DNA of 64,000 bases from Burkholderia sp. NRF60-BP8 (GCF_001522585.2 NZ_CP013373.1:2666001-2730000), one strand, 5' to 3'; counted from the stretch's first letter, positions 23,529 through 33,818 are shown. A program made the numbers and translations. The notes: generated from the sequence alone by a model not told the origin.

Positions 23529-24713
23529 ATGCCCCTGAACGATTATCCGATCGACTCGCTGATGTACATCACGAACCGCCCCGACATCGTGTTTACGCAC
23601 GGCAAGGGTTCGTGGCTCTACGATCACACGGGCAAGCGCTATCTGGACTTCATCCAGGGCTGGGCCGTCAACAGCCTCGGCCACTGCAACGACGGTGTCG
23701 TCGAAGCACTGAAAACGCAGGCCGACAAGCTGCTGAACCCGTCGCCGGCGTTCTACAACGAGCCGATGGCGAAGCTCGCGGGCCTCCTCACGCAGCACAG
23801 CGTGTTCGACAAGGTGTTCTTCACGAACAGCGGCGCGGAAGCGAACGAAGGCGCGATCAAGCTCGCGCGCAAGTGGGGCCGCAAGTTCAGGAACGGCGCG
23901 TACGAGATCATCACGTTCGATCACAGCTTCCACGGCCGCACGCTCGCGACGATGTCGGCCAGCGGCAAGCCGGGCTGGGACACGATCTACGCGCCGCAGG
24001 TGCCGGGCTTCCCGAAAGCCGAACTGAACAACATCAACTCGGTCGAGAAGCTGATCACCGACAAGACCGTCGCGGTGATGCTCGAACCGATCCAGGGCGA
24101 AGGCGGCGTGATTCCGGCCACGCGCGAATTCATGCGCGAGCTGCGCGCGCTGACGAAGCAGCACAACCTGCTGCTGATCGTCGACGAAGTGCAGAGCGGC
24201 TGCGGTCGCGCGGGTACGCTGTTCGCGTACGAACTCGCCGATATCGAGCCGGACGTCATGACGCTCGGCAAGGGCATCGGCAGCGGCGTGCCGCTCGCGG
24301 CGCTGCTGTCGAAGGCCGATGTCGCGGTGTTCGAGGCCGGCGACCAGGGCGGCACGTACAACGGCAACCCGCTGATGACGGCGGCCGGTCATTCGGTCAT
24401 CTCGCAGCTCGTCGCGCCCGGCTTCCTCGAAGGCGTGCGCGAGCGCGGCGAATACCTGAAGCGCAAGCTGCTCGAGCTGTCGGAGGAGCGCGGCTTCGAG
24501 GGCGAACGCGGCGAAGGCCTGCTGCGCGCGCTGCTGCTCGGCAAGGACATCGGCCCGCAGATCGTCGAGAAGGCGCGCGACATGCAGCCCGACGGCCTGC
24601 TGCTGAATGCCGCGCGGCCGAACCTGCTGCGCTTCATGCCCGCGCTGAACGTGACGACCGAAGAAATCGACCGGATGATGGCGATGCTGCGGTCGATCCT
24701 CGACACGCTGTAA
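23529..24713 (+). CDS. argD: Acetylornithine transaminase-like class III aminotransferase
   Basis: The 394-aa protein is a PLP-dependent class III aminotransferase: [14 protein letters not shown] at residues 101-114, LEPIQGEGG at 185-193, DEVQSGCGR at 219-227 and the Schiff-base lysine K248 in TLGKGIGSG. Length and motifs fit ArgD, which makes N-acetylornithine from N-acetylglutamate semialdehyde using glutamate; broader activity (succinyldiaminopimelate, GABA) is possible. The ATG at 23529 follows GCTGGAG. Upstream lies the arginine-rich mini-ORF with terminator, which itself points to an arginine gene. A GNAT gene follows after 13 bp. Confidence 0.85.
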   Translation: MPLNDYPIDSLMYITNRPDIVFTHGKGSWLYDHTGKRYLDFIQGWAVNSLGHCNDGVVEALKTQADKLLNPSPAFYNEPMAKLAGLLTQHSVFDKVFFTNSGAEANEGAIKLARKWGRKFRNGAYEIITFDHSFHGRTLATMSASGKPGWDTIYAPQVPGFPKAELNNINSVEKLITDKTVAVMLEPIQGEGGVIPATREFMRELRALTKQHNLLLIVDEVQSGCGRAGTLFAYELADIEPDVMTLGKGIGSGVPLAALLSKADVAVFEAGDQGGTYNGNPLMTAAGHSVISQLVAPGFLEGVRERGEYLKRKLLELSEERGFEGERGEGLLRALLLGKDIGPQIVEKARDMQPDGLLLNAARPNLLRFMPALNVTTEEIDRMMAMLRSILDTL

Positions 24714-24726
24714 GGAGACCGCCGCG

Positions 24727-25182
24727 ATGGATGCCGCCGCCGATGCCGTCGTGATCCGCCCGTTCGAACGCGCCGACACCGATGCCGTCCTCGCGGTATG
24801 GCGCGACGCGTTCCCGCAGTACGACGAAGCCGGTGCGCCGCCGCACCGCGATCCGCTGCGATCGATCGAGCTGAAGCTCGCGACGCAGCCGGAGCTGTTC
24901 TTCGTCGCGACCAGCGGGGCGCGCGTCGTCGGCACGCTGATGGCCGGGTTCGACGGACATCGCGGCTGGCTCTATTCGTTCGGCGTCGCGAACGACGTAC
25001 GCCGGCTCGGTGTCGGCCGCGCGCTGATCGCACATGCGGAACGCGCGCTCGCCGCGCGCGGCTGCCTGAAGATCAACCTGCAGGTGCTGCCCGGCAACGA
25101 CGATGCATGCCGCTTCTACGCGGCGCTCGGCTATCGCGTCGAGGAGCGCATCTCGTTCGGCAAGACGCTGCCCGCCGCGTAA
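24727..25182 (+). CDS. GNAT family N-acetyltransferase (YpeA-like)
   Basis: The 151-aa protein shows the GNAT core: VVGTLMAGFDGHRGWLYSFGV, the acetyl-CoA motif VRRLGVGRALIAHAE (residues 98-112) and LQVLPGNDDACRFYAALGY near the C-terminus, close to the YpeA subgroup. It is cytosolic with unknown acceptor. It begins 13 bp after the argD-like stop with AAGGAGA as ribosome-binding site, so it is co-transcribed with that gene and would share any attenuation. Confidence 0.85.
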   Translation: MDAAADAVVIRPFERADTDAVLAVWRDAFPQYDEAGAPPHRDPLRSIELKLATQPELFFVATSGARVVGTLMAGFDGHRGWLYSFGVANDVRRLGVGRALIAHAERALAARGCLKINLQVLPGNDDACRFYAALGYRVEERISFGKTLPAA

Positions 25183-25206
25183 CGCGGCCGCCGGCCGCGG
25201 CACGGC

Positions 25207-25878
25207 TCAGCGCGTGATCGGCCCCGCGCCCGGCAGCGGATTGCCGAGCGCGTCGGTCGGCACGGCCTGCTGCTCGAACGCCGCGAAATACGCGGCCCAC
25301 TGCGTATCGCTCACGCGCACGATCAGCGCGCCGTCCTGCCACACGTCGTTGTGGTCGTTGCGGTCGTCGCCCGCACGGTGCAGGTAGTTCGAGCCGGTCG
25401 AGCCCTGGTTCATGTGCGTGTCGTGGATGCCGTTGCCTTGCGCATACGTGCGGCCGAACACGACCACGTCGAGCCCTTGCGACTGGGCGGCATTGACGAG
25501 CCGCAGCAGCGACGGGATCGGCTCCGCGTGCTCGGTGCCGTCCATCACGGCGCTCGCGCGCCATGCCCCCGTCTCGTTCAGGATGTCGCTGCGCAGATAG
25601 TCGAGCGCAGGTAGCGCGGTGTGCCCGGTGAGGTCCGTATAGCCTTCGGCTGCGGCCGCCAGCGTCGCCGTGATCGGATGATGGAAATCGTAGACGAGCT
25701 TGTAGTTCAGCAGGTCGTCCGCATCGTTGGTGCCGACGTTGATCGCGACATCCCAGTCGCCGCTCGGCAACGCGAGCGTCAGGTGGATGTGATACTGGAT
25801 CTCGCTGCCGTGCGGCGAGCCCTTCAGCTGCGCCACCGACGTCACCTTCGCCTTCACGAAACCGTAGTCCAGACTCAT
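25207..25878 (-). CDS. YukJ-like DUF2278 protein
   Basis: The 223-aa protein has the DUF2278/YukJ block GNGIHDTHMNQGSTGSNYLH followed by NDHNDVWQDGALIV, and starts MSLDYGFVKAKVTSV. No signal peptide or membrane helix is seen. The family is widespread but uncharacterised. It is a single minus-strand gene, convergent with the GNAT gene (24 bp between stops), preceded by a repeat-bearing intergenic region. Confidence 0.82.
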   Translation of the reverse strand: MSLDYGFVKAKVTSVAQLKGSPHGSEIQYHIHLTLALPSGDWDVAINVGTNDADDLLNYKLVYDFHHPITATLAAAAEGYTDLTGHTALPALDYLRSDILNETGAWRASAVMDGTEHAEPIPSLLRLVNAAQSQGLDVVVFGRTYAQGNGIHDTHMNQGSTGSNYLHRAGDDRNDHNDVWQDGALIVRVSDTQWAAYFAAFEQQAVPTDALGNPLPGAGPITR

Positions 25879-25923
25879 GCGTGCTCTCCGTATCGCGATG
25901 GATCGACCATGCTACGCCGCCCG

Positions 25924-26017
25924 CGTGTCGGTTTGCGGACGGCCGGTCGCGGACGGCCGGTAGCGGACGGCCGGTTGCGGATGGCCGGTAGCGGACGGCT
26001 GCCGGCAAACCGACACG
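25924..26017. repeat. Tandem 14-bp repeats enclosed by a 13-bp inverted repeat
   Basis: Four copies of GCGGACGGCCGGT, each separated by one base (14-bp period, 25935-25989; the fourth has one C-to-T change), are followed by a partial fifth. They are flanked by a perfect inverted pair, CGTGTCGGTTTGC at 25924-25936 and GCAAACCGACACG at 26005-26017. The whole could fold into a long stem with a GC-rich loop. It lies in the 320-bp gap between the YukJ-like gene and livF, upstream of the YukJ-like start. Apart from this and the livF terminator I see nothing else in that gap. Confidence 0.8.
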
Positions 26018-26108
26018 CTGCCGTGTCCCGCACCGCGTCGCCGGCCTCGCTACCCGATGAATGGAGTCGCATCTGCGATGCACAGTTCGCCGCCGGACAC
26101 GCCGGACG

Positions 26109-26145
26109 AAAAAAAAGGCCGTCACGGCATCCCGTGACAGCCTTT
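26109..26145 (-). terminator. Rho-independent terminator of the liv operon
   Basis: On the minus strand AAAGGC-TGTCACGG pairs with CCGTGAC-GGCCTTT (one mismatch, 4-nt loop), followed by eight T. It lies 53 bp after the livF stop. Confidence 0.88.
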
Positions 26146-26198
26146 CGACAGCCCTTGCGCGACGCGCCAGCATCCGCCGCCGCACCGGGCCCGCTCAT

Positions 26199-26914
<716 letters not shown>

Positions 26915-26915
<1 letters not shown>

Positions 26916-27691
26916 CAGTGCACCCCTGCGCCGAGATATGCCTCAATCACCTTCGGATTCTTCTGCACGTCCTGCGGCAGACCCTCGGCGATCACCTTGC
27001 CGTAATCGAGCACCGTCATCCGGTTGCACAGCCCCATCACGAGCTTCACGTCGTGCTCGATCAGCAGGATCGTGCGGCCGTCCGAGCGGATCTTGTCGAG
27101 CAGGCGCGTGAGTTCGACCTTCTCGGTCGCGTTCATCCCGGCGGCCGGCTCGTCGAGCGCGAGCAGCTTCGGATCGGTCGCGAGGGCCCGTGCGATTTCC
27201 AGACGACGCTGGTGACCGTACGACAGGTTGCGCGACGTGTAGTCGGCGTACTGCAGCACGCCGACGTATTCGAGCAGCTCGATCGCGCGCTCCTTGATCT
27301 CGCGCTCTTCCTGACGTTCGGCCGGCGTCTGGAACACCGCGCCGAGCAGCCCGTGCTTGGTGCGCACGTGGCGGCCCACCATCACGTTCTCGAGCGCCGT
27401 CATCCCGCCGAACAGGCGGATGTTCTGGAACGTGCGCGCGATGCCGGCCTTGGCCACCTGGTGCACGGCCGTCGGCGTGTAGTTCTGGCCGTCCAGCTTG
27501 AAGTCGCCGGAGTCCGGCGTGTAGAGGCCCGTGATCACGTTGAAGAACGTCGTCTTGCCGGCGCCGTTCGGGCCGATCAGGCCGTAGATCTCGCCTTCCT
27601 TGATCTGCAGGCCGACGTCGGACAGCGCCTGCAGGCCGCCGAAACGCTTGTTCACGCCCTGCACGGACAGTCGGATTTGCTTGTCGCTCAT
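26915..27691 (-). CDS. livG: Branched-chain amino acid ABC transporter ATP-binding protein LivG
   Basis: The 258-aa ATPase has Walker A GPNGAGKT at residues 40-47, signature LSYGHQRRLEIARALATDP and Walker B LLALDEPAAGMN, the last typical of LivG. It includes the family-specific insertion following the Q-loop (RTFQNIRLFGGMTALENV). It pairs with LivF on the cytoplasmic face. It follows livM by 23 bp. Confidence 0.94.
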
Positions 27692-27714
27692 GTGTGTATC
27701 CCCTTGTCCGTCGG

Positions 27715-28884
27715 TTAAGCGCGCACCGGCTTCTTGCCGTTGCGCTTCGCCAGTTTCGCGATCTTGTCCTCATGCTTCGGCGCGGGCCACAGGCCTTCCG
27801 AGCGGTACAGCATGATGATCACCATCGCGAGGCCGTACAGCGCCTGACGGATCACTTCGGTATCGACGACGTCATGACCGAACAGCGCATGCTGCAGCGG
27901 GCTCATCGTCGAGCGCAGGAATTCCGGGAAGATCGCGAGCAGCACCGCACCCAGGATCACGCCCGGGATATGGCCCATGCCGCCGAGCACCACGCAGGCG
28001 AGCACGACGATCGATTCCCAGAACGTGAACGACTCGGGCGACACGAAGCCCTGGAACGCGCCGAACATCGAGCCCGACAGGCCGCCGAACGACGCGCCCA
28101 TCGCGAACGCGAGCAGCTTCACGTTACGGGTGTTGATGCCCATCGCCTTCGCCGCGATCTCGTCTTCGCGGATCGCTGCCCACGCACGGCCGATACGCGA
28201 GTGCTGCAGACGCGTACACACCCAGATCACCAGCAGCGAGCAGAGCACGAACAGGTAGTAGTACATGTAGACCGACGGCAGCTGGAAGCCGAACAGCGTA
28301 TGCGTCTGCGACAGGTTGAAGCCGCCGACGTGCACCGGGTCGATGCCCGTGATCCCCTTCGGGCCGTTGGTGATGTTCACCGGACGGTCGAGGTTGTTCA
28401 TGAAGATCCGGACGATTTCACCGAAGCCGAGCGTCACGATCGCCAGATAGTCGCCGCGCAGGCGCAGCGTCGGCGCGCCGAGCAGGATCCCGAAGGTCGC
28501 CGCGAGCGCCATCGCGATCGGCACGATGATCAGGAACGGCACGTGCAGGCCGTTCGGCGCAAGCGCCGCGATCCACTCGAACTGCGAGGTCAGGTGCGGC
28601 GAGCTCAGCAGTGCCGCCGTGTACGCGCCCACCGCGTAGAACGCGATGTAGCCGAGGTCGAGCAGGCCGGCGAAGCCGACCACCACGTTCAGGCCCAGCG
28701 CGAGCATCACGTACAGCATCGCGAAGTCGAGCACGCGGACCCAGTAGTTGCCGCCGGCCGAGCCGATCACGATCGGCGCGGCGATCACGAGGACCGCGGT
28801 GAGAAGGCCGATGACGACGGTCTTGGCGGTGTTGCGCTCTTCGACGAGCGACGTCGACGATTCGATCGGTTGAATGGATGTCAT
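27715..28884 (-). CDS. livM: Branched-chain amino acid ABC transporter permease LivM
   Basis: The 389-aa protein has about ten hydrophobic helices and the LivM blocks VVGFAGLLDLGYIAFYAVGAY, PTLRLRGDYLAIVTLGFGEI and MGINTRNVKLLAFAMGASF (the last being the cytoplasmic coupling loop). It forms the membrane channel with LivH. It is 19 bp downstream of livH. The C-terminal tail is rich in lysine and proline. Confidence 0.94.
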   Translation of the reverse strand: MTSIQPIESSTSLVEERNTAKTVVIGLLTAVLVIAAPIVIGSAGGNYWVRVLDFAMLYVMLALGLNVVVGFAGLLDLGYIAFYAVGAYTAALLSSPHLTSQFEWIAALAPNGLHVPFLIIVPIAMALAATFGILLGAPTLRLRGDYLAIVTLGFGEIVRIFMNNLDRPVNITNGPKGITGIDPVHVGGFNLSQTHTLFGFQLPSVYMYYYLFVLCSLLVIWVCTRLQHSRIGRAWAAIREDEIAAKAMGINTRNVKLLAFAMGASFGGLSGSMFGAFQGFVSPESFTFWESIVVLACVVLGGMGHIPGVILGAVLLAIFPEFLRSTMSPLQHALFGHDVVDTEVIRQALYGLAMVIIMLYRSEGLWPAPKHEDKIAKLAKRNGKKPVRA

Positions 28885-28903
28885 GTTGTTTGCTCCCCTT
28901 CCG

Positions 28904-29854
28904 TTACGCGCGATCCGCGACCCGTTCGCCCAGCAGGCCCGACGGGCGGAACACCAGCACGACGATCAGCACGATGAAGGCGAACACGTCCTGGTAGTTG
29001 CTGCCGAATACGCCGCCCGTGAGGTTGCCGATGTAGCCGGCCCCGAGCTGCTCGATCAGGCCGAGCAGCACGCCGCCGACCATCGCGCCGCCGAGGTTGC
29101 CGATCCCGCCGAGCACCGCCGCGGTGAACGCCTTCATGCCGGGGATGAAGCCCATGTAGAAGTGCACGTTGCCGTATTCGGACGCGATCATCACGCCGGC
29201 CAGCGCGGCGAGCGCGGAGCCGATCATGAAGGTTGCCGAGATCACGAAGTTCGGGTTCACGCCCATCAGGCTCGCGGTGTTCGGGCTTTCGGCGATCGCG
29301 CGCATCGCGCGGCCGAGCTTGGTCTTGTGCACGAGCAGCAGCAGGCCGCCCATCACGATGAACGCGACGGCGATGATCACGATTTCGGTGACCGAGATCA
29401 CGGCGCCGGGCGTCGTGTCGGTCGCCTTGATCACGTTGATCGGGTCGGTCGGCAGCAATTGCGGGAACGGCAGAGGGTTGCGCGACCAGATGATCATCGC
29501 GGCCGTCTGCAGCAGGATCGACACGCCGATCGCGGTGATCAGCGGCGCGAGACGCGGCGCGCGGCGCAGCGGCCGGTACGCGACGCGCTCGATCGTGAAG
29601 CCGACGAACGCACAGACGACCGCGGCGATGCCCAGGCCGATCGTCAGCGTCGCGACGTTGCCGAGTCCGGGAAAGTGGTTCTGCAGCACGGTGATGGCCG
29701 ACAGCGCGACCATCGCGCCGATCATCAGCACGTCGCCGTGCGCGAAGTTGATGATGCCGAGAATGCCGTACACCATCGTGTATCCCAACGCGATGATGGC
29801 GTACACACTGCCGAGCACCAGCCCGTTGAGAACCTGCTGGACGAAAATATCCAT
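28904..29854 (-). CDS. livH: Branched-chain amino acid ABC transporter permease LivH
   Basis: The 316-aa protein is a LivH-type permease: NGLVLGSVYAIIALGYTMVY at the N-terminus, then GIINFAHGDVLMIGAM and about eight helices, with SPNTASLMGVNPNFVISATF as the coupling loop. It is the first intact gene of livHMGF. Upstream on the same strand lies a degraded binding-protein gene with its own terminator, so livH now relies on whatever promoter lies within 29855-30021. Confidence 0.94.
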   Translation of the reverse strand: MDIFVQQVLNGLVLGSVYAIIALGYTMVYGILGIINFAHGDVLMIGAMVALSAITVLQNHFPGLGNVATLTIGLGIAAVVCAFVGFTIERVAYRPLRRAPRLAPLITAIGVSILLQTAAMIIWSRNPLPFPQLLPTDPINVIKATDTTPGAVISVTEIVIIAVAFIVMGGLLLLVHKTKLGRAMRAIAESPNTASLMGVNPNFVISATFMIGSALAALAGVMIASEYGNVHFYMGFIPGMKAFTAAVLGGIGNLGGAMVGGVLLGLIEQLGAGYIGNLTGGVFGSNYQDVFAFIVLIVVLVFRPSGLLGERVADRA

Positions 29855-30021
29855 TTAAAGCTCCTTGGCCCATGCTGCCGGAGGACGTTGCGCCCCGCGG
29901 GTAAGCGAGGAATCGCGCCTTCTCGGCGACACTGCGGGTACTAGTCGATACCGGTAAGGGTGGATCGTCCCGGCGCGCGCCGCCCGGCCTGTACGGCCGG
30001 GCCTGCCGCCGGAGCGGATAC

Positions 30022-30051
30022 AAAAACGGCACCGCACTGTTTCGGTGCCGT
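30022..30051 (-). terminator. Rho-independent terminator after the LivK-like remnant
   Basis: ACGGCACCG (30026-30034) and CGGTGCCGT (30043-30051) form a 9-bp stem with an 8-nt loop, followed on the minus strand by TTTTTG. It is still perfect although the gene it served is decayed. Confidence 0.85.
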
Positions 30052-30065
30052 CATGAGTCCCGTCG

Positions 30066-30713
30066 CTAAATCGTCACGACATCGAGGACGGTGTTCGTGG
30101 CCTCCTTGAAGTCGTGGGGCAGCATGCCGAGACGGCCGTCGTCCGGTTGCCCGGCCTCCGTGCCTTGGCCCGTCCGATGCCACGCAAGCATCGCGCCCGG
30201 ACGGAGCGGATTCCGCGCCGCGTCGCCCGGCAAGGCGTTGCGGCAATCGCGCCCGACTTCCGTCAGGACTGCATCGGAATCCATCGTACGAACCAGGCTG
30301 CGCGCCCCGACACGGGCGGTTGCGGCGGCACGCCGTTTCGTCGAATCGAATCGACGGGGGGACAGTGGCCTCGGCACGCTGCCGGCAACGCCGCGATCGT
30401 CCGGCATCCGTCGACCGGCCGCTTGCCGCGACGCAGCCTGCATGCCCGCTGCCGGCCCGTTCGTCGGGCCAAGCGCGTGGATTTCATCGATCGTCAAACG
30501 TGCCCCGTATTCCGTGTCCCTGCCCAGTTGCGCGAGACGGCGCGCCGATGGCGCTCCCCGTCCGCTTCCGGCGACGCGCCCGCCGCTGGCCGATGGTGGT
30601 GCCGCGAACCCCGCAGCCTCCCTGCCCGCCCCGTCGTCGCTCTTTTTGCTGCAGCCGGCAAGGATTGCAACCGGTGCGGCGACGGACACGGCGTAAGCCA
30701 ACTTCACATGCAT
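30066..30713 (-). pseudogene. Degraded LivK-like branched-chain amino acid binding lipoprotein
   Basis: The 215-codon open frame begins MHVKLAYAVSVAAPVAILAG followed by C21 (a lipobox) and KKSDDGAG. Only scattered blocks resemble LivJ/LivK proteins: RLAQLGRDTEYGARLTIDEIHA (cf. family IAHLGKDNE-GARLA-EEINA) about 60 residues in, and DFKEATNTVLDVVTI at the very end (cf. YDFKDGKKTVLDVVKM). Family members are about 370-390 aa, so some 170 residues are missing and what remains in the middle is not family-like. A ribosome-binding sequence (GGGAGA) and a downstream terminator remain. It occupies the usual place of livK ahead of livHMGF. I read it as a gene lost by internal deletion and drift; confirmation needs alignment to relatives. 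Confidence 0.7.
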
Positions 30714-30926
30714 TGAATGGTCTCCCGCGCCTTGCCAAAACCCGATTTCAAAGCCATTCCGGCTTGAAAACGGGCGCATTGTAACTCCATTTATAGGACG
30801 CCAATATTCCTGATTCGATGGGGTTTTCCTGCATTGCAACCAATTTTGAGACACGATTGGACGCGGCCGGAGCAACCGGGTTGCACCACGATCGGGAATC
30901 ATGGTTGCGATCGCAATTTCGACGCA

Positions 30927-30954
30927 CGAAAAAAAGCGCGCCGGGAGGCGCGCT
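30927..30954 (-). terminator. Rho-independent terminator of ispH
   Basis: AGCGCGCC (30935-30942), loop GGGA, GGCGCGCT (30947-30954); on the minus strand the stem is followed by six or more T. It lies 29 bp beyond the ispH stop codon. Confidence 0.88.
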
Positions 30955-30982
30955 TCGGTGTTCCGCGGGTGCGATGCGGCAA

Positions 30983-31963
30983 TCAGGCGGCGGGCGGCAG
31001 GTTCAACCCGCGCGGCAGCGGAAACGACACGTTTTCCTCGATGCCGTCGAGTGCGCGGACGTTGCGCACGCCGAGTTCGCGCAGCCGTGCGATCACGGCC
31101 TGGGCGAGCACCTCGGGCGCCGACGCGCCGGCCGTCACGCCGATGCGGCGCTTGCCGGCGACCCATGCCGGATCGATCTGGTCGGGCGCATCGACCATGT
31201 ACGCGGCCACGCCGCGCTTTTCCGCCACTTCGCGCAGCCGGCTCGAGTTCGAACTGTTCGGGCTGCCGACCACGATCACGACGTCGCATTGCGGCGCCAT
31301 GAACTTCACCGCGTCCTGGCGGTTCTGCGTCGCGTAGCAGATGTCCTGCTTCTTCGGTTCGCGGATCTTCGGATACTTCGCCTTCAGCGCGCCGATGATC
31401 TCGGCCGCGTCGTCGACGGACAGCGTCGTCTGCGTGACGAGCGCGATGCGTTCGGGATCGGCGAGCTCGAGCTTGTGCACGTCCTCGACGCTTTCGACGA
31501 GGTGCATGCCGCGCTCGACCTGGCCCATCGTGCCTTCGACTTCGGGATGGCCCTTGTGCCCGATCATGACGATGTCGACGCCGTCCTGGCGCATCTTCGC
31601 GACCTCGACGTGCACCTTCGTGACGAGCGGGCAGGTGGCGTCGTAAATGCGCAACCCGCGCACGTCGGCCTCGTCGCGCACGGCTTTCGACACGCCGTGC
31701 GCACTGAAGATCACGGTGTTGCCGGCCGGCACTTCCTCGAGTTCCTCGACGAAGATCGCGCCCTTCTTCTTCAGATCCTCGACCACGTACTTGTTGTGGA
31801 CGATTTCGTGACGCACGTAGATCGGCGCGCCGTGCATCGCGATGGCGCGCTCGACGATCTCGATCGCGCGGTCGACGCCCGCGCAGAAGCCGCGCGGCTG
31901 GGCCAGCAGGATTTCGGCGTCGGCGGCGACGGTCTGTCCGGACAGCGTATCGGTGGTACTCAT
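30983..31963 (-). CDS. ispH: 4-hydroxy-3-methylbut-2-enyl diphosphate reductase
   Basis: The 326-aa protein has the three cluster cysteines of IspH: C27 (PRGFCAGV), C111 ([11 protein letters not shown]) and C209 ([10 protein letters not shown]). It carries out the last step of the MEP pathway, making IPP and DMAPP. The ATG at 31963 is chosen because the long upstream frame extension is the antisense of fkpB. It lies 2 bp after the FKBP gene, the conserved fkpB-ispH pair. A terminator follows. Confidence 0.95.
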   Translation of the reverse strand: MSTTDTLSGQTVAADAEILLAQPRGFCAGVDRAIEIVERAIAMHGAPIYVRHEIVHNKYVVEDLKKKGAIFVEELEEVPAGNTVIFSAHGVSKAVRDEADVRGLRIYDATCPLVTKVHVEVAKMRQDGVDIVMIGHKGHPEVEGTMGQVERGMHLVESVEDVHKLELADPERIALVTQTTLSVDDAAEIIGALKAKYPKIREPKKQDICYATQNRQDAVKFMAPQCDVVIVVGSPNSSNSSRLREVAEKRGVAAYMVDAPDQIDPAWVAGKRRIGVTAGASAPEVLAQAVIARLRELGVRNVRALDGIEENVSFPLPRGLNLPPAA

Positions 31964-31965
31964 GA

Positions 31966-32421
31966 TTACAGGATTCCGATGATTTTCACTTCGAACGTGA
32001 GCGCCTGGCCCGCGAGCGGATGATTGAAGTCGAACAGCGCCGAGGTCTCGCCGACCTCCTTCAGCACCCCCGCGTAGCGACCGCCATCCGGTGCATTGAA
32101 CTCGATGAGTTCGCCCGGCGTGAAATCGTCGCCGACCATTCCGTTCTCGCGCAGCGTCGACAGCGTCACGCGCTGGAGCATGTCGGGATTGCGGGGACCG
32201 AACCCCTGATCGGGGGCTAGCTGAAAAGTCGAGTGGTCGCCGACCCGGAGCCCGAGCAGAATCTGTTCCAGCGACGGCGCCAGTTGCCCCGCGCCCAGCA
32301 ACAGCGTGGCCGGCTTGTCCGAGAAGGTGTTGACGATGTCGGCGCCGTCGGCCAGTGCCAGCCGGTAATGCAACGTGACGTGGGAACCGGGCTTCACTTC
32401 GGATAAATCGATGAGGCTCAT
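31966..32421 (-). CDS. fkpB: FKBP-type peptidyl-prolyl cis-trans isomerase (SlpA/FkpB)
   Basis: The 151-aa protein begins with the FKBP-like segment [20 protein letters not shown], contains an IF (insert-in-flap) region with [12 protein letters not shown] and ends [18 protein letters not shown], diagnostic of SlpA/FkpB. It catalyses proline isomerisation and acts as a cytosolic chaperone. The pairing with ispH is also seen in E. coli. It is divergent from radC across about 135 bp. Confidence 0.92.
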   Translation of the reverse strand: MSLIDLSEVKPGSHVTLHYRLALADGADIVNTFSDKPATLLLGAGQLAPSLEQILLGLRVGDHSTFQLAPDQGFGPRNPDMLQRVTLSTLRENGMVGDDFTPGELIEFNAPDGGRYAGVLKEVGETSALFDFNHPLAGQALTFEVKIIGIL

Positions 32422-32556
32422 GAATTACTCGTTCAGTCGGCGCCCGATACGGCCGAATGGCCCGGCGCAAAACCAATATTGTAAGTCACCTGAGCGTGCA
32501 AGGCGGAAAGTGCGACGACGTTGCACCCGCCGCCCGCCGCCAATGGAGTTCCGATC

Positions 32557-33330
32557 ATGCCGTCACCCCGCCTCATCGCGCCGTCGGCCGAATGCCGCGA
32601 CACCGCCGACGCGCCGGCCGATCCGCCCGGCCGCGTCATCCCGATCAACCGCCGCAGGCGCCGCTCGGGCGACTGGCGGCCCGAGCGGCCGCGCGAACGG
32701 CTGGTGGAACGCGGGCCGGCCGCGCTGACCGACGACGAGCTGATCGCGCTGCTGCTCGGCACCGGCAAGCCCGGTCACGACGTATTCGTCACCGCCCGCA
32801 GGCTGGTCGAGCAGTTCGGCACGTTGCACGGGCTGCTCGAAGCGACCACCGACGATTTCGAGGCGCACCCCGGCATCGGCCCCGCACGCTCCGCGCGGCT
32901 CGTCGCGGTCACCGAGATCGCGCGGCGCATGCTGGTGGAGAAAGCGGAAGAACGGATGCAAATCGACTCGCCCGGCGCCGTCGAGGATTGCCTGCGACTG
33001 AAGATCGGCACGCGCCAGTACGAAGTATTCATGGCGGTCTATCTCGACGCGCGCAACTGCCTGATCGACATGGAGGAAATCGCGCGCGGCTCGCTCACGC
33101 GCATGGCCGTCTATCCGCGCGAGATCGTGCGCCGCGCGATGAAACGGAACGCCGCGGCGCTGATCGTCGCGCACAACCATCCGTCGGGCGCGGTGCAGCC
33201 GAGCGCGGAAGACCGCCGCCTGACCCGCGTGCTGAAAGACGCGCTCGAGCTCGTCGACGTGCGGCTGCTCGATCACATCGTCGTCGGCGTCAGCGATACT
33301 TTTTCGTTCGCGCGGGCCGGTTGGCTGTAG
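32557..33330 (+). CDS. radC: RadC/JAB-domain protein
   Basis: The 257-aa protein has an N-terminal UPF0758 helix-hairpin-helix segment ([19 protein letters not shown]) and a C-terminal JAB domain with the metal-binding EIARG...[15 protein letters not shown]. The predicted zinc-peptidase-like site is intact, though the cellular role of RadC is unsettled and the old DNA-repair assignment is doubtful. The ATG at 32557 is preferred to one at 32521 because TGGAG precedes it. The N-terminal 25 residues are variable. Confidence 0.88.
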   Translation: MPSPRLIAPSAECRDTADAPADPPGRVIPINRRRRRSGDWRPERPRERLVERGPAALTDDELIALLLGTGKPGHDVFVTARRLVEQFGTLHGLLEATTDDFEAHPGIGPARSARLVAVTEIARRMLVEKAEERMQIDSPGAVEDCLRLKIGTRQYEVFMAVYLDARNCLIDMEEIARGSLTRMAVYPREIVRRAMKRNAAALIVAHNHPSGAVQPSAEDRRLTRVLKDALELVDVRLLDHIVVGVSDTFSFARAGWL

Positions 33331-33384
33331 ACTGTGGCGCGGCGGCCCGTCCCGAGGCGCCGCAACGGCGAAGCGAAATTAGGT

Positions 33385-33414
33385 TTGATTTTTCTGAGCT
33401 TTTTCTGCTAGAAT
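33385..33414 (+). promoter_or_regulatory. Probable sigma-70 promoter of rpmB-rpmG
   Basis: TTGATT (33385-33390), an 18-bp spacer and TAGAAT (33409-33414, with a preceding TG two bases earlier as in extended -10) lie in an AT-rich stretch. Transcription from here would give a leader of about 145 nt before rpmB. Confidence 0.65.
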
Positions 33415-33567
33415 CGCCGTCTGTCTTTTTTCCAACCAGTTCTAGCCATCGAAGGGCCTTGTCTGTAAGGGCTACGGCGTTCTGAGTGCAGCCATGGATC
33501 ACGTGGCGGTGCGATGGAACCTTCACCGGCGATCGAACCCCGAATTTAGCGTATTAGGAGTGCTCTC

Positions 33568-33801
33568 ATGGCACGCGTATGCCAAGTAACTGGGAAAGCG
33601 CCGATGAGCGGCAACAACGTTTCCCACGCCAACAACAAGACGAAGCGTCGCTTCCTGCCGAACCTGCAAAACCGCCGGTTCTGGGTAGAGAGCGAAAACC
33701 GCTGGGTGCGCCTGCGCGTCTCGAACGCCGGCCTGCGCCTGATCGACAAGAACGGCATCGATTCCGTGCTCGCTGACCTGCGCGCACGCGGCGAAGCCTA
33801 A
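33568..33801 (+). CDS. rpmB: 50S ribosomal protein L28
   Basis: The 77-aa basic protein starts [20 protein letters not shown] and contains [15 protein letters not shown], the L28 hallmark. Of the four cysteines found in some L28 proteins only one (C5) is present, so it is the zinc-free form. It is followed by rpmG after 17 bp. Confidence 0.97.
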
Positions 33802-33818
33802 GCCCAAGGAGCACAATC

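Noticed and set aside
23487..24935. 482-codon minus-strand frame opposite the argD-like gene
   Set aside because: Shadow frame. The plus-strand transaminase has all PLP motifs and a ribosome-binding site.
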